A stretch of DNA of 64,000 bases from Mercurialis annua (GCF_937616625.2 NC_065571.1:17114501-17178500); one strand, 5' to 3'; positions 45,304 through 56,910 are shown, counted from the first letter of the stretch. The notes: a model not told the origin generated them from the sequence alone. A program made the numbers and translations.

Positions 45304-46249
45304 GAACAAAGGATCACTTTACCCCCTCAACTTGGCACAAAATATCAAAAATGTCAAAATTAACAAAATGAGATCATTTTTACCCTGAACTTGGCAAAAT
45401 ATGTACAAAAGCCCCCTTCCCACTCTCATCTAAGAGAGTGAGATACACTCTCCGGTTTTAATAGTGGTTTTCGGTTTTTAAGGTGGTTTTTGATAGAAAA
45501 AGGTTTAAAATGGTCCTAATTGTTTTTAAATATTTTAAATTAATACCTAATAATTAAAAAAAAAACAATTTAATCCCTTTAATTTAAAACTTTATATAAC
45601 AAATTAAGCCCCAAATTTTATATATATGACAAATTAACTCCCCAATCAAATGTTTAACAAAAATATTAAAACTTTTAAATTTTCAATATATTTTTTTTAA
45701 ATTTAAATAGACCCATGGGTCGACCTACCCATGGGTCTTGTTCATGAAAAATTTGATGAACAATTTGTTCATCAAATTGATGAACAGACCCACGCTTGTT
45801 CATCGTGTTCCTCATCAAAACGAGGAGCGGATCCGCTCCTCGTTTTGGCGAGGAACATATCTGCTCCTCGCCTGAGGAGCACATCGCTCCTCAGGTGAGG
45901 AGCAGAGCTGCTGCTCCTCTTCCTCTGAGAGGAGGAGCAACAGCTCCAGCGAGGAGGAGAGCCTCCTCGCTGGAGCTCTAAAAAAAAATTCAAAACAAAT
46001 CTGGAAAAAAGTTTAAAAAAGCCCCTAAATTAATTAGGGTTTAATTGTAATTAATTAATATTTAATTATGATTAATTAGAGTAGATAATAATTAATTAGA
46101 AACTCACTCTCCATTTAAGGTGCCACGTCAGCGTAGGGGTGTTTTTGTACCGGTTTTGCCAAGTTAAGGGTAAAAGTGATCCGGTTTTTCTACTTTGGAC
46201 GTTTTTGATATTTTGTGCCAAGTTGAGGGGGTAAAATGATCCTTTGTTC
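45304..46249. mobile_element. MULE-type MITE with long terminal inverted repeats
   Basis: The left end GAACAAAGGATCACTTTACC is the inverse of the right end (46199-46249); about 50 bp are inverted, including CCCCTCAACTTGGCAC and AAAATATCAAAAA. A 10-bp direct repeat GTATTAAAAT flanks it (45294-45303 and 46250-46259), fitting the 9-11 bp duplications of Mutator-like elements. No transposase. The centre holds a hairpin train (45709-45977). Confidence 0.88.
45709..45977. repeat. train of eight adjacent palindromes
   Basis: In order: ACCCATGGGT pair (45709-45738); a 12-bp-arm palindrome with TTTGATGAACAA (45752-45776); a perfect 30-bp palindrome centred on GGATCC (45817-45846); GGCGAGGA/TCCTCGCC (45847-45872); CCTGAGGAGC/GCTCCTCAGG (45871-45895); GAGGAGCAG/CTGCTCCTC (45897-45919); GCTCCTC/GAGGAGC (45913-45938); and 16-bp arms AGCTCCAGCGAGGAGG with a 4-nt loop (45942-45977). 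Six of the eight share GAGGAGC/GAGGA. Confidence 0.9.
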
Positions 46250-46259
46250 GTATTAAAAT

Positions 46260-46389
46260 AGGCAGGATCAACAAATTTATGGCAGAAATTGTTGTCTCAG
46301 ATTACAAAATAACAATTTCGCCGAACAATGTTGTTGGCTGAGTCATAGACTAAATAACTTTATTTAAGATGTTTTACGGCTCTGCCTTT
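46260..46389. other. short remnant between MITE and solo LTR
   Basis: Probably continues the Copia-like or host sequence interrupted by the MITE. No recognisable coding. Confidence 0.4.
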
Positions 46390-46394
46390 CTTAT

Positions 46395-48869
46395 TGTCAC
46401 GACCCAAATTATTGAGCCGCAATCGGCGCTAGGGAACGGGAGTGGTAGCTCCGGAACCCGTAGCAAGCCTCAAATCACTATTAATTTTTTGCAAATAATA
46501 ATAAACAAATAACACAACACAACAGAAGCGGATATACATAGCATATATACACAAATATTTACACTAACTGCTTTCTTAACCTCACGGGCTTTAGTTATCG
46601 TACCCTGTACGAACTGGCCTCGCGGTAATATATACAAAAGTTAGTGTATCGAAACATACCGCCGGCATCTGGGACCGTGGATAAAACATAAAACACATAG
46701 CCTATCAAAACGTATACATAAGACAGCAAGTAATATGTATAATCAAAATGTACTGCTGTCTAGACTACGACTCTGTCACACGGGACCACTACTGCAGCAT
46801 TCACAGAAGTCAGATACTATACATACACAACTGACTTCTGGACTTCAAAATTTGCCTCTAGCTAGGTCCACAAACTAAGCACCTGAAAGACATCAAAGGT
46901 GAGGGGTCAGTATTTGGGAAAATACTGAGTGGGTTTGCATTTACTAACGGTATTATTATAAAAAGATAACATCGCATTTCAAGGAAACAATAATATAAAA
47001 ATACATATAAACAGGTATTTGATCCGTACGAAACTAATATTCTAGCATGTGACACATCTCTTGAATAATCATATATCGTTCAATTTAATCATTACATTTC
47101 ACGCTGTGAGTCCAACTCACTGGTGGGTCCAACCCACTAGATACGGGGACTCCAGGTTACACCGTAACCGAGAGCTCACTCGTATCAAATCATTATCTGA
47201 TTTTGAAATTCGTATTCGTATCTCGTTATATGTATCAATTTATTTCTCAAATGCAAACACACTAGACTGACTCCATACTGGTGATCACACAGCCTATTGA
47301 CACCCAATAGGTAGCTAGTTTCTTCGGATCGCATACTAGTTCTCGTATATGTACTTGATAGAAATATCTATTATTACTCAAACCATATATCATGGAATGC
47401 GATAAACAGTATAAATATATATATAAAATAACTTTAATATATAATACACGAAAGTAAAATACAACTCACAGTGACCGCTATCCAAGTAATGATGTGGTCG
47501 ATCTGATAGTACGCTCTCGCTAGTCCGCGTCTACTGACCCCATTACTCGCTGATACGTATGATAAATTGTTTAATAGTCAAACGTGAAACTAGTACTTTT
47601 ACACGTGTTATACTTCTAAGTTTTAGGGTTTAGTTTCATTCTTATACTTATTAACGTATTTGATAACTTTAGTCGTATCAATGACTTAGCGAATACCACT
47701 TCTCATTCTAGAGAATCGTATAACGTTCTTAACATTCTCCGTTATCGTTGACTATCTAAAACGTCGAGCTTAGCTAGAGACTTTTGATTCTCAAAGTCCG
47801 AAATCTGTCCTTTAGAGTCAAATTACTCAAAACGTCGAATTTTTAAATCGATTATACGTCATATACAGGTGGATACGAATCGGGGTGCACGGGCGTGCCC
47901 TACGGTGGGTGCACGATCGTGCACCTCTGGTGCACGTTCGTGCACCATGAAGGGTGCACGTTCGTGCACCTTGCTGGGTGCACGTTCCTGCACTTCTAGT
48001 GCACGTTCGTGCACCCGTGGTGCACGTTCGTGCACCACGTGCACAGCCCCCCGAAAGTCGATTTCCGGGGTTTCACCATCATTCTGAAGTGCTTCACATA
48101 CCAACGCTCAATACCCATAACCTTGTTTTCATCAAAACGCGATAATAACCTCAAAAACGTCAAATTTCAATCCAAACTCAATCCTAATACAAAACAGCCT
48201 ATTATTTAGAATTTTAACCAAGATTCTTGAATATTTACCTTGAAATGAAGCTTAGAATATATAGAGGATTCGATTCTGAAGAAATCGCCGCGAAAATCAC
48301 TCGATTCGGACGTCGAACGGCGAAACGGCGACGAAATGACGGTATCGATCGTTATTTCTCAATTTCTCTCGATGGTTCTTCTCCTTCCTTCTGCTTCAAT
48401 TTCAAAACCTTAAATGTTAAGGTTAAAATCTCACTTTGGTCCTTGTTCTTTTTACTTATTATCATTTATCATTTAAACTTTTCTTTTATTCAATTTAATC
48501 CATAACTAAATCAATAACTTCTTAAATTTTAACTTATACGTATTATTTATATCAAATAAATAATACGAAGCTCGATATTACTATTTTCCCGTCAAATCCT
48601 ACAAATTTCCATTTTCGACACAAAGTGGCTAAATTAGCATTTTGGTCCCTGTACTTTATTTTGGGCTTTTCTTGACATTTTTCTTTTTAATTCCAATTCT
48701 AACTTTAGAATTGAAATATAACCTTAATTTTCCCATAATTAATTTCCCAAAATCGACCTATTTAAAATTTATTTATCTTTAATTTATCGGAAAACTTTCC
48801 GATAACGCCTCTCGAGCGTGTCCAAACTGAGCAATCCAATTAAATAATTATATATTTTGGGGTATTACA
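46395..48869 (-). mobile_element. solo LTR of the E1 family, minus strand
   Basis: Plus-strand ends TGTCACGACCC and GGGGTATTACA are the inverse of the E1 LTR ends. Perfect flanking duplication CTTAT (46390-46394 and 48870-48874). 2475 bp, with no interior, so it is a solo LTR. It is clearly diverged from the E1 LTRs. Confidence 0.92.
47880..48050 (-). promoter_or_regulatory. array of GTGCACG-type palindromes in solo LTR
   Basis: A perfect GGTGCACGATCGTGCACC (47908-47925) is followed by about five units of GGTGCACGTTCGTGCACC or close variants with short unrelated spacers, ending near 48041. It occupies the same relative place as the GTGTGCG array in E1 LTRs, but the palindrome sequence differs. 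Confidence 0.75.
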
Positions 48870-48874
48870 CTTAT

Positions 48875-49540
48875 GCAAGGATTCTAACAACCACGCTGTC
48901 CCAAGATAAACAGACACTCTTCAATGAGCATTGCACAGTGACAATCGGTCAATTACACTCATTTGTATTGTTCAAGGATTCAATTTATTCATATGGCTGT
49001 TTTTCTAAAGTTTGCAAAAACGTATTTATCAAATGAGGAAGACAATGGTATTTATATAACGTTAATAATAAAATAATGTTTGCAAATCAAAATATTTGTG
49101 TGGTAATAAGTGCCTGAACCATACAGGCCACCATACGGCGTGCGTTATTCAAAAAGAATTTATCTCCTCTCATACTCATAATATTAGATATATTTTTTTG
49201 GCTCAAAATTTATAAAAAAAATTTTCTTATAAACTTAATAATAGTTTTATTTCCAAACAACATGGGAATTCCTTTAAAATACAACAATACACTTTTTATT
49301 ATCTTACTACTTAACAGTTATATTATGTGTATTTCATACGTTTATATGCAACAACTAAGGGGGCGTCTGGTTGGTCAAAACACAAGGGGGGAATGTGAAT
49401 CGGAATGAATGATTCTCATTGTTTGTATGGTAATGGAAAGGTTATTACCCCTTCAATGGAATTTATCCCCCCCCCCCCCGATAAAAAGAAGGGAATCAAA
49501 TTCAATTAAATATTTTAATAATAAATAAATAATATAACCA
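48875..49540. other. unassigned AT-rich DNA
   Basis: No gene was recognised. It contains a C homopolymer of about 14 bases near 49467-49480 and, at 49366-49450, a G-rich stretch (GGGGGCGTCTGGTTGG, GGGGGGAATGTGAATCGG) that resembles a MITE end. Confidence 0.4.
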
Positions 49541-49541
49541 A

Positions 49542-49618
49542 AGAGCTGTAGCTCAAATGGTATAAGCGCTGTGCAGCAAATGCCAAGGTCGTGGGTTCAA
49601 ATCCTCCCACAAGCGCTC
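49542..49618 (+). repeat. tRNA-like sequence, probable SINE head or tRNA pseudogene
   Basis: It has a pol III A-box-like TAGCTCAAATGG (49549-49560) and B-box-like GGTTCAAATCC (49594-49604) at the right distance, but acceptor and T-stems do not pair well (an extra CT interrupts the T-stem partner). It is followed by a short C-rich stretch and A-rich DNA, as in tRNA-derived SINEs. I could not identify the amino acid family or flanking duplications. Confidence 0.5.
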
Positions 49619-49900
49619 CCCTCTCCCCAATTATCAAAAAAAAAATATAATTATTAAAAAAAATATTTACAAATATTTATTTGAAAATAATAAATAAAAA
49701 GTAATTTAAAAAAAAAATAAAAAATACCTTTTTTTAAATTAAAAAATTTAATTTTTTGAAAAAATAAAAAATAAAAATAAAAAAAATTAATTTTTTTCTA
49801 AATAAATAATTTTTTTAAAAAATAAATATAAAATATGTTTTATAAAAAAAAATCAATATTTTTTTTTGCAAACTTATACCCGTTTCCATTATTACACTAA

Positions 49901-52333
49901 TGTAGACATATTTTTCGTACAGGTAAAAAGTGATAAGGAACTGAAGCGTTCAATGATGATTTCCAGAGAAATCCGTCCAGATAACGAGCTACAGATTTGC
50001 TTGCAGAAATCTAAGAAGGCGTTATCTATGCACAAATGTGAACTTGGAGGATTAAAACACAATTAGGCGTAAATAGCCCATAAAAATCCAAAGAGATTGT
50101 AACCTAAGTCCAGAAATTGGACTAATTGCAATGTCTTAGAAGTTTATGGGCCAATTTGCAAGTTCCACCGACCGAAATTGACCATGACCATGCCTGTAGG
50201 CCCAGGGAACTTTTTTTAACACTTTCGGACACCAAAATGCACTTTTAGCGCTCTTTTACTTAGCCATCAAGTTTTAATACAAATTTAATTAATAAAATAG
50301 TGTTTTTAGCTAATCCTGATTCCTTAAGACCTATCACTTTACACACTTTAAACCCTAGAAGATTCTAAAATATTCTAGAAGATTCTAGGAAACCCTAGGT
50401 CATATCTTTCCCTATAAATATTACTGTTAGTCAGTTGAGTCAGAGGTCGGACTGGAAACACATAAACCCTAGATAGAAAAATTTGATCCCCTCCCCCTAA
50501 AAAAAACCCTAGATGGCCGAACACTATAGCACACACCACATACAAAATCACTCAATTCTAGACTAGAAAAACACCTAAATACGCTTTAATTCTCCTAGAA
50601 CACAAGCCCCGCACAGATCCGAAGCTGGATTCCGCATCCACTTCGCCAGCAGATGAGCCAAGGACTCTGACCAGTACCTCTGAGGACTCTAATCTTCTTT
50701 CCATCACTTTTTTCCATGTTTATTTAGAATTGCTAGATTTCATGTTTTTAGGCTGCATGTTTAGGCTATTTTGCTGTAAATTGCTTAAATAATGTTTTTG
50801 CCATAACTGTTGGTTTTAATAATATTGCCATGATTTCCATGAAAACTGATTAGGAAGCATGCTAATATTTGAATTAATATGTTTTGTATGTTTAAGTCTA
50901 GAAACCCAGACAATAGAATTGCTTAGAATGCATGTTTAGGTTAATTATAAGCCTATTTGACATTATATGTTTAATTTAATAACCGCTGCTATTTGATAGT
51001 TGTGATGCTGTAAATCACCTTACATGCCATATTTAGAACATTTGATTCTTTTTATGCCTTTCGGCCTTTTTTTGCATGAAAATCGGGCTAAAAACGAATG
51101 CTGGAAACTGCTGTTGCTCGCAGTACCTCCGCCGCCACTCAAACCGACGGCGCTGCCAGAACAAGGTGGCGGCGCCGCCACTTCATCCTGCCGGCGCCGG
51201 CGCCGTGTTCGTCGTTCATCAGCATCTCCAGAATAGCTTCCTAGATCTTCCAGACTTCAACCCAAACTTAAAAATGCGTTTTCGGGCCCATCCGGACTCC
51301 AAACCGGGCCCAGATTAAATCTAGACGTAGAGAATTTTGTGTAGTTTAATATTCTGGATTGTAACAGGCTAGAACCGATGTAAAACGGACTCAGAATTCC
51401 AAATATATAACATAGTGTATAAACCGGTCCCACAAGCCCGAGGCCCAGCACACCAACAATTTCCAGAGCCGATTCAGTGCTAATCCGAACTCCGAATCGA
51501 CTCCGGATCAAACCACTAGAACTGTATCGACGAGACGCACAACTAACCGAGAGTATGTTCTGACCAGACTTATGGTCAAAACTCGCGCGAGTGCCAGGCA
51601 CTCAAAGGCAACGAGGTTAAAAAGTATTCCTAACCTTATATGTATATCCAACTGCCCCTGAGCATGCCAGCACTGTTTATCGCTTTCAAAAACCATTCCA
51701 AATCAAATAATAACCGGTTAAAGGACTAATCACCTAAAATTGGCCCATCAATGCAATTTCAGCCCATCACTTAAACATTGTAGGACTAACACGAAAACGT
51801 AGTAATGGTTGTATTGATTTTTCAAGATCACCTAATAAAATCAATCAATCACACTTATACATCTGGTTTAGGCTTCGTGCATGTAATCAATCCAGACCAG
51901 TCAGACTTATGCTTATTTGCTAGAAACCTCTAAAGTTAGATGTATGTTTAAGAGTACTTACTACTTACCTCAAATGCCATTCCAGATCGAGTCATATACG
52001 GGTTCAACCTGTTTACTGCTTTCATCCCTGTTTATTTACAACTTTCATATTCTGTGAACTGCATATACTATTGAGATGAGATAAAAATGAATATGTCCAG
52101 TAAATAAAGCCAGTAACAGATAAGCCAAGCACAAGAGTCTCGGGGAGGTCCACAAACCCTAGTCTTTGGTCTGATGCACGATGATCTTACCGGAGGCAAG
52201 TAAGGTTATCTAGTCAGTTAAAAGGCATTTTCTAGTTGAACAAGGTTGCGACTCCATTTTTCAAACCATTTCCAGATCTAGAAGTCAGCCATAAGCGTTG
52301 GGAAAGCGGCCCCCGAACCCCTCTCTGCTCACA
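49901..52333 (+). repeat. E7 5' LTR
   Basis: 2433 bp and co-linear with the solo LTR at 12564-15020. It contains GC-rich palindromes at about 51128-51207, including a perfect GTGGCGGCGCCGCCAC (51166-51181) and CCGGCGCCGGCG. Confidence 0.9.
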
Positions 52334-52334
52334 G

Positions 52335-52354
52335 TGGCCACTCCACTAGGGATT
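52335..52354 (+). other. E7 primer binding site
   Basis: TGGCCACTCCACTAGGGATT, one base after the LTR, resembles the tRNA-Arg-type site TGGCGACTC(CT)RCTGGGGA known from Ogre/Tat elements, with a few changes. Confidence 0.7.
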
Positions 52355-54175
52355 AAAAACAATTGTTTTTTTTAAACATAAACATAAAAACATTTTCAAA
52401 ATTGTTTTAAAAAACGGTTGCCATGGACTTAAACTGCACGGCTTGCGCCTTATCAATCACCAGCTTTATTTTTCAGACATATTCGCACATCTTGCATTGC
52501 ATTAAAAATTTCTCTTCTCACCTACTCTCTAGGAGTCCTTATCCAGCCCCGATACTCATAGCCGATCTCACGCTCTGGCGTTGCACTCCAATGTCCAGAA
52601 CGTGTTATACGGAGCAGTATCACTCACAGCCCAGTACCTCGGTTGTTTGTACTCATGATTGAGGAGACTTATCAAAGGTATATCAGTCTGTGGGAGCCTT
52701 AAACCGGTTACTACCAAAACCAAATGACTCAGCCCACATGCATTCAGCTTAGACACTACCCTTCTAGGATCAACCCAATATAATGATTGTACTTGAGGCA
52801 TGACTATCAATGTAATGATTCCAAATCCAAGTTTTCAAAAAACTACCATTTCAATCTTAGTCTTAGGTTTGGCCTAACAAATTTTCCAGTTTCAAAACCA
52901 AATAGGAATCACCACCAACAAAAAAGTCCAGCACCAAACAGCAGCCCACCTACCTACGAGAGTGGGACGATCTAAAGAGTGGAAGAAGGAGTGCACTACA
53001 AGACCTCCTTTGGATGCCTACGAGCCGCGTAAAATGCTCATTAAAAAATAGTCATTTACAAAAATCCAAAAAGGACTAATTGACGACAAGGGTACGGCCC
53101 CTTGAAACATAAAGTATCTCAATTGTACCGGTTATTCAATGAGTTAGTAATATAGATCTCTTGTCAAGCATGCATGCCATGATTATTGACTAGCGCATGT
53201 ACCTAGAAAGGACAAACAAACAATTGTAAAATCTAAAGCACAATCTTTGAGACAATGAAAAATAATGAAATGATAATAATAATCAAATACACTTCCCAAT
53301 AACGTCATGTAATTGTTGAAATGCGCATATACTGTCAAAAATAGAAACGAGTCCTACATGGCCAAACCACATAACCAAAGAAATTGCATGGAGTAACCGG
53401 ACTCTTTATTGGGACATCCAATCCTCCCATAAGAAAAACAAAATGCTCCAATAAGGCAGCAGACTAGAGTTCGGAATGTAAAGCTAAGAGAAAGTATAGC
53501 CAAACTTCGCAAGATACAAAGCTCAGAATTCACAGCACAGAATTTGGGGGCATCAAAACCACCATGGGATTTTACGAGATGACGAGTTACCGACATCTGG
53601 GACAATCAAAACTGAACAATATGGGTTTCAGTCGTCCAGAGCAACCAAATTGAACATCATAGAATTTAAAAACGAAAAATGCTTCAGCTATCTAGAACAG
53701 CCGAGCAGAACATCGGAAGTTATAAACCATTCGAATAATATGGTTTTCCAATATGTTTTTTCAAAGGCGTTGTTAATAGTTGAATGTGCATAAACTATCA
53801 TGAAAATTACAGATCGATCTGTCTAAGGCCGAACAATAAAGTCTACAATGACCAAGACAAGAGCAAGACTCTTCATTGAACCATCCAGTCCCCCACCAGA
53901 AAACTGAATGCTTTAATGAGGGGGCAATACCGGTTCTACAAAAAGATGAGCTTGGAAATATGAAAAATGGGGCCAATAATGAAAAATGGGGCCAATTTTT
54001 GCAAATTTGGATACCCCGAGCAGGCCTAGAATACCGAGTCTAGAATGGACAAGCGCAGAAAAAGGAAAATGGGGCCAGTTTTTGCAAATTTGGACACCAT
54101 GAACAGGGTCATAATTAGAGTGTACCAGAAACTCGATGGGCAACAAGCCTCTACTGCAAAAGAACCTAGATAGCA
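52355..54175 (+). other. E7 interior, non-coding with internal duplication
   Basis: No gag is recognised. A segment at about 53340-53480 and one at about 53790-53930 are related (both have GACTCTTYATTG, CATCCARTCC, CCAGAAAA/AAGAAAAAC and AATGCTYYAATRA). ATGGGGCCAATTTTTGCAAA occurs at about 53989 and, slightly changed, at about 54070. Confidence 0.6.
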
Positions 54176-54189
54176 GGGGGCATCAAACT

Positions 54190-54480
54190 CCTTCATTAAC
54201 AGACAATATGGGGCAAAAGACTTCCTCAGCCAGACAGCAGGGGATAGAAGTCTTCCTCAGCCAAACAGAAGGGGGCAGAAGAGACTTCTTCAGCCAGACA
54301 GCAGGGAATAGAAGACTTCCTCAGCCAGACAATCAGGGGCAAAAGACTTCCTCAGCCACACAGCAGGGGGTAGAAGACTTCCTCAGCCATGCAGCAGGGG
54401 ATAGAAGACTTCCTCATCCAGACAACAAAGGGGCAGACGACTTCCTTACCCAGACAGTAGGGGACAGAAGAACTTATCGT
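54190..54480 (+). repeat. tandem array, unit about 31 bp
   Basis: Roughly nine copies of a unit that starts CAGCCAGACAGCAGGGGATA and ends GAAGACTTCCT. Confidence 0.88.
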
Positions 54481-55074
54481 CATCCAGATTTGGAGATTTA
54501 AGGTCCCCACCACTCTAGAAGTATAGCAAAACATGCACCATGCCACAACCATCTAGACACAGAAATCTGGATAGAAAAGGGAGCATCAGAGTCCCAATAA
54601 CATGCTTCCGGCCTCTTACAGAATTTAGCACAAGCTTCCGACATCCTACAGAATCAGTACAGGCCTAGAAACCTCCACAAGCAAGATACGCCTCAAAAAC
54701 CGCATGCTACAAGCTTCTACAACCCGGAATAGGCATTATGCCACTACAACTCTGAGGCGGGAATCTAGATAACTAGGGGCGTCGAAATCCTTGTCACAAG
54801 TTTCAGGCCTTCTACTCAGCCAAAGGTGCCCTGTCTCTACCATCCTATGAAGAATATCTGGATAGCACGGGACGTCAAAGACCTCAAAACAGGCATCGGG
54901 CCTTTTTCCTCCAGAATCAAGACGGGATTCTGACCTCATTGCGCCAAGGATATCCAAACACAAGAGCGATGCCTCTACTATCCTCAAACTAAAATCCGGA
55001 TAGCAGGGGGCATTAGACCCCTCCCTATGAAAGTCAAAAAAACTCTACTACAAGGCAACATGTGGCATCAGTCA

Positions 55075-55385
55075 AGGGACTAAGGCCTCCCACGACTCAA
55101 ACACTTACGGGACAATGGGTTCCCAATTATGGCAACATCTCGGGACTAGGGCTTTCCACAATTCAATCTTCACATGACTATGGGCTCTCAATTATGGCAA
55201 TATCTCGAGACCAAGGCCTCTCACAATTCAATCGTCACGGGACTACGGGTTCCCAGTCATGGCAACATCTTGGGACCAAGGCTTCTCACCTTCAATCGTC
55301 ACGGGACTACGGATTCCCAATCATGGCAACATCTCGGGACAGAGGCTTCCCACAATTTGATCGTCACGGGACTACAGGCTCCTAA
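55075..55385 (+). repeat. tandem array, unit about 64 bp
   Basis: About five copies built from GGGACTACGGGTTCCCA, ATGGCAACATCTCGGGAC, AAGGCTTCCCAC and TTCAATCGTCAC in that order. Confidence 0.88.
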
Positions 55386-55559
55386 ACACAACAATAAAGG
55401 TCAGGTTGATTCTAGCAGAAGACGAAGAATCATATCACTTTTTGGAAACCAGAAACTTAAATTAGACGTCCACAACACGAAGTAACGATGAAGTTCAGCA
55501 AGCAGAGTATCCACGCGTAGGAAACAATGTACTAACATGCAATAGGTCACTATAAAAGA

Positions 55560-55870
55560 CAAAATCCTTCTCGTCAGAATCCTAGTCCTACACCAGGGTC
55601 TGAAAATCTCCATCATTGCTCCCGGAGAGCTCATCATCAGCGTCGTCTTCGCACCTAGCCTGCACACCGTTAGAAGAAGAAGTAGTATCCCCACAACCAC
55701 CACAGGCTCCAAGTCCACAACTGACGACACGGAAGTCACATCAGCTACCGCTAGGAAATATAAGAGGAATGTCAGCTCCAATGTCAGCAGGAGCCAGCTC
55801 CGCCCGCTGCAACCTACGACCCAGATCATCCATGCAGTACTACAAGAATCAAGAAAGCAGTTAGAGCAAA
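55560..55870 (-). pseudogene. antisense coding remnant, copy 1
   Basis: On the minus strand an acidic tail is visible: RCEDDADDELSGSNDGDFQT followed by stops and DSDE. The same acidic ending appears at 56560-56650. Antisense reading frames of unknown role are known in the Tat lineage. I do not recognise the protein. Confidence 0.4.
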
Positions 55871-56224
55871 AAAATTGCATACATGCATACATATAGAATA
55901 GATCATATTGCATTCTAGCATTTTTACCCTCATTTATGCAGATACGGTACATAGCTGATCTCTCCAGGAACAACGGGTCATAACCTCCACCCCATTCTAG
56001 AACCACCAGGCGCCAGCCCTCTATCTTCAAAAGCCACCATTAGAATCAGCAGGCGCTAAGCCTACACCACTTGGAAACTCCCATAGCAAACAACCTACAG
56101 GTCAGACGACGGGCCACCGTACAAGGAACTATTCAATCCAGGAACAACAGACTCCGAACCTCCATCTCACCATAGAATCAGAACAAGGCGCCAGCCCTAC
56201 TCTAACACCAGAACAAGCATCAAA

Positions 56225-56475
56225 TATCAGCTTCAAAAGCAGAAGACAGGGAGGCACCAGGTCTCCACCAGCCAAAAGACAGGGGGCATCGGGTCTCCAC
56301 CAACCAGAAGACAATGGGCATCAGGTCTCCACGAGCTAGAGAACCGGGGGCATCATGTCTCTACCAGCCAAATAACCGGGGGCATCATGTCTCCACCAAC
56401 AAGATAATCAGGGGCATCAGGTCTCTACTCGCTAGAGAACCGGGGGCATCAGGTCTCCACCAGCTAGAAGTCAAG
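56225..56475 (+). repeat. tandem array, unit about 32-33 bp
   Basis: About seven copies of GGGGGCATCAGGTCTCCACC followed by AGCTAGAGAACC and variants. Confidence 0.88.
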
Positions 56476-56559
56476 AAATAGAGGTTTCCCACGAGATAGA
56501 AACACAAACAAAAGAGCATTGTCAAGGCAGTACAACATCCAGAATGTTAAACAAGAATA

Positions 56560-56910
56560 AGAAGGTACAATCTACTCGTCGGAGTCCCACTCTTGTGACA
56601 AAGACTCAGTGTCGCCATCTCAGCTCTCAGGGAGCATATCAGCACCATCAGGAACCTAAAGCCCTTGCACGCCAACCGGAGGCAACTTACTTAGAAGACG
56701 GGGTAACACCGAATTGTCAAAATAGCTTCGTCGGGGAGCAGATATAAACTCAGCCACCAGATAACCTCTGTGGTCCGGACAAAGAGAAAGAGTCACGATA
56801 TCGCTCCCGCGCAGCATACACAACGGTGGCCCTTCAAGAATTATACGGGCACTAGGTCTGATCCACCAGCAAAAGACGCATTCACCCAAAAGTCATGACC
56901 AACAATTCGG
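56560..56910 (-). pseudogene. antisense coding remnant, copy 2
   Basis: On the minus strand the frame reads RPSARIILEGPPLCMLRGSD, IVTLSLCPDHRGYLVAEFIS, then LPRLLSKLPPVGVQGL, a stop, and an acidic end DGDTESLSQEWDSDE. The text looks like true protein, not a repeat by-product. The acidic end matches copy 1 at 55560-55870. Confidence 0.45.

Noticed and set aside
45675..45993. Open frames across the MITE centre
   Set aside because: They result from the GC-rich hairpin train; both strands are open, as expected for palindromic GAGGAGC repeats.
47880..48050. CRISPR-like look (18-bp palindromic repeats with short spacers)
   Set aside because: The context is a plant LTR flanked by a 5-bp target duplication. 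Spacers are only a few bases and irregular, and there are no cas genes.
47859..48209. Frames with repeated ARSCT or VHERAP peptides
   Set aside because: They are translations of the GTGCACG palindrome array in the solo LTR, not a repeat protein.
49542..49618. Functional tRNA gene
   Set aside because: The T-stem partner is interrupted and acceptor pairing is poor. No clear anticodon loop and no T-run terminator directly after.
54136..54501. 121-codon plus-strand frame (SQTAGDRRLP repeats)
   Set aside because: It is the translation of the 31-bp array in E7. No family resemblance and no evidence of selection.
55401..56030. Longest open frame of the window (209 codons, minus strand)
   Set aside because: It is hydrophobic and low in structure, overlaps the likely true antisense remnant in another frame, and resembles no family. 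I treat it as a by-product.
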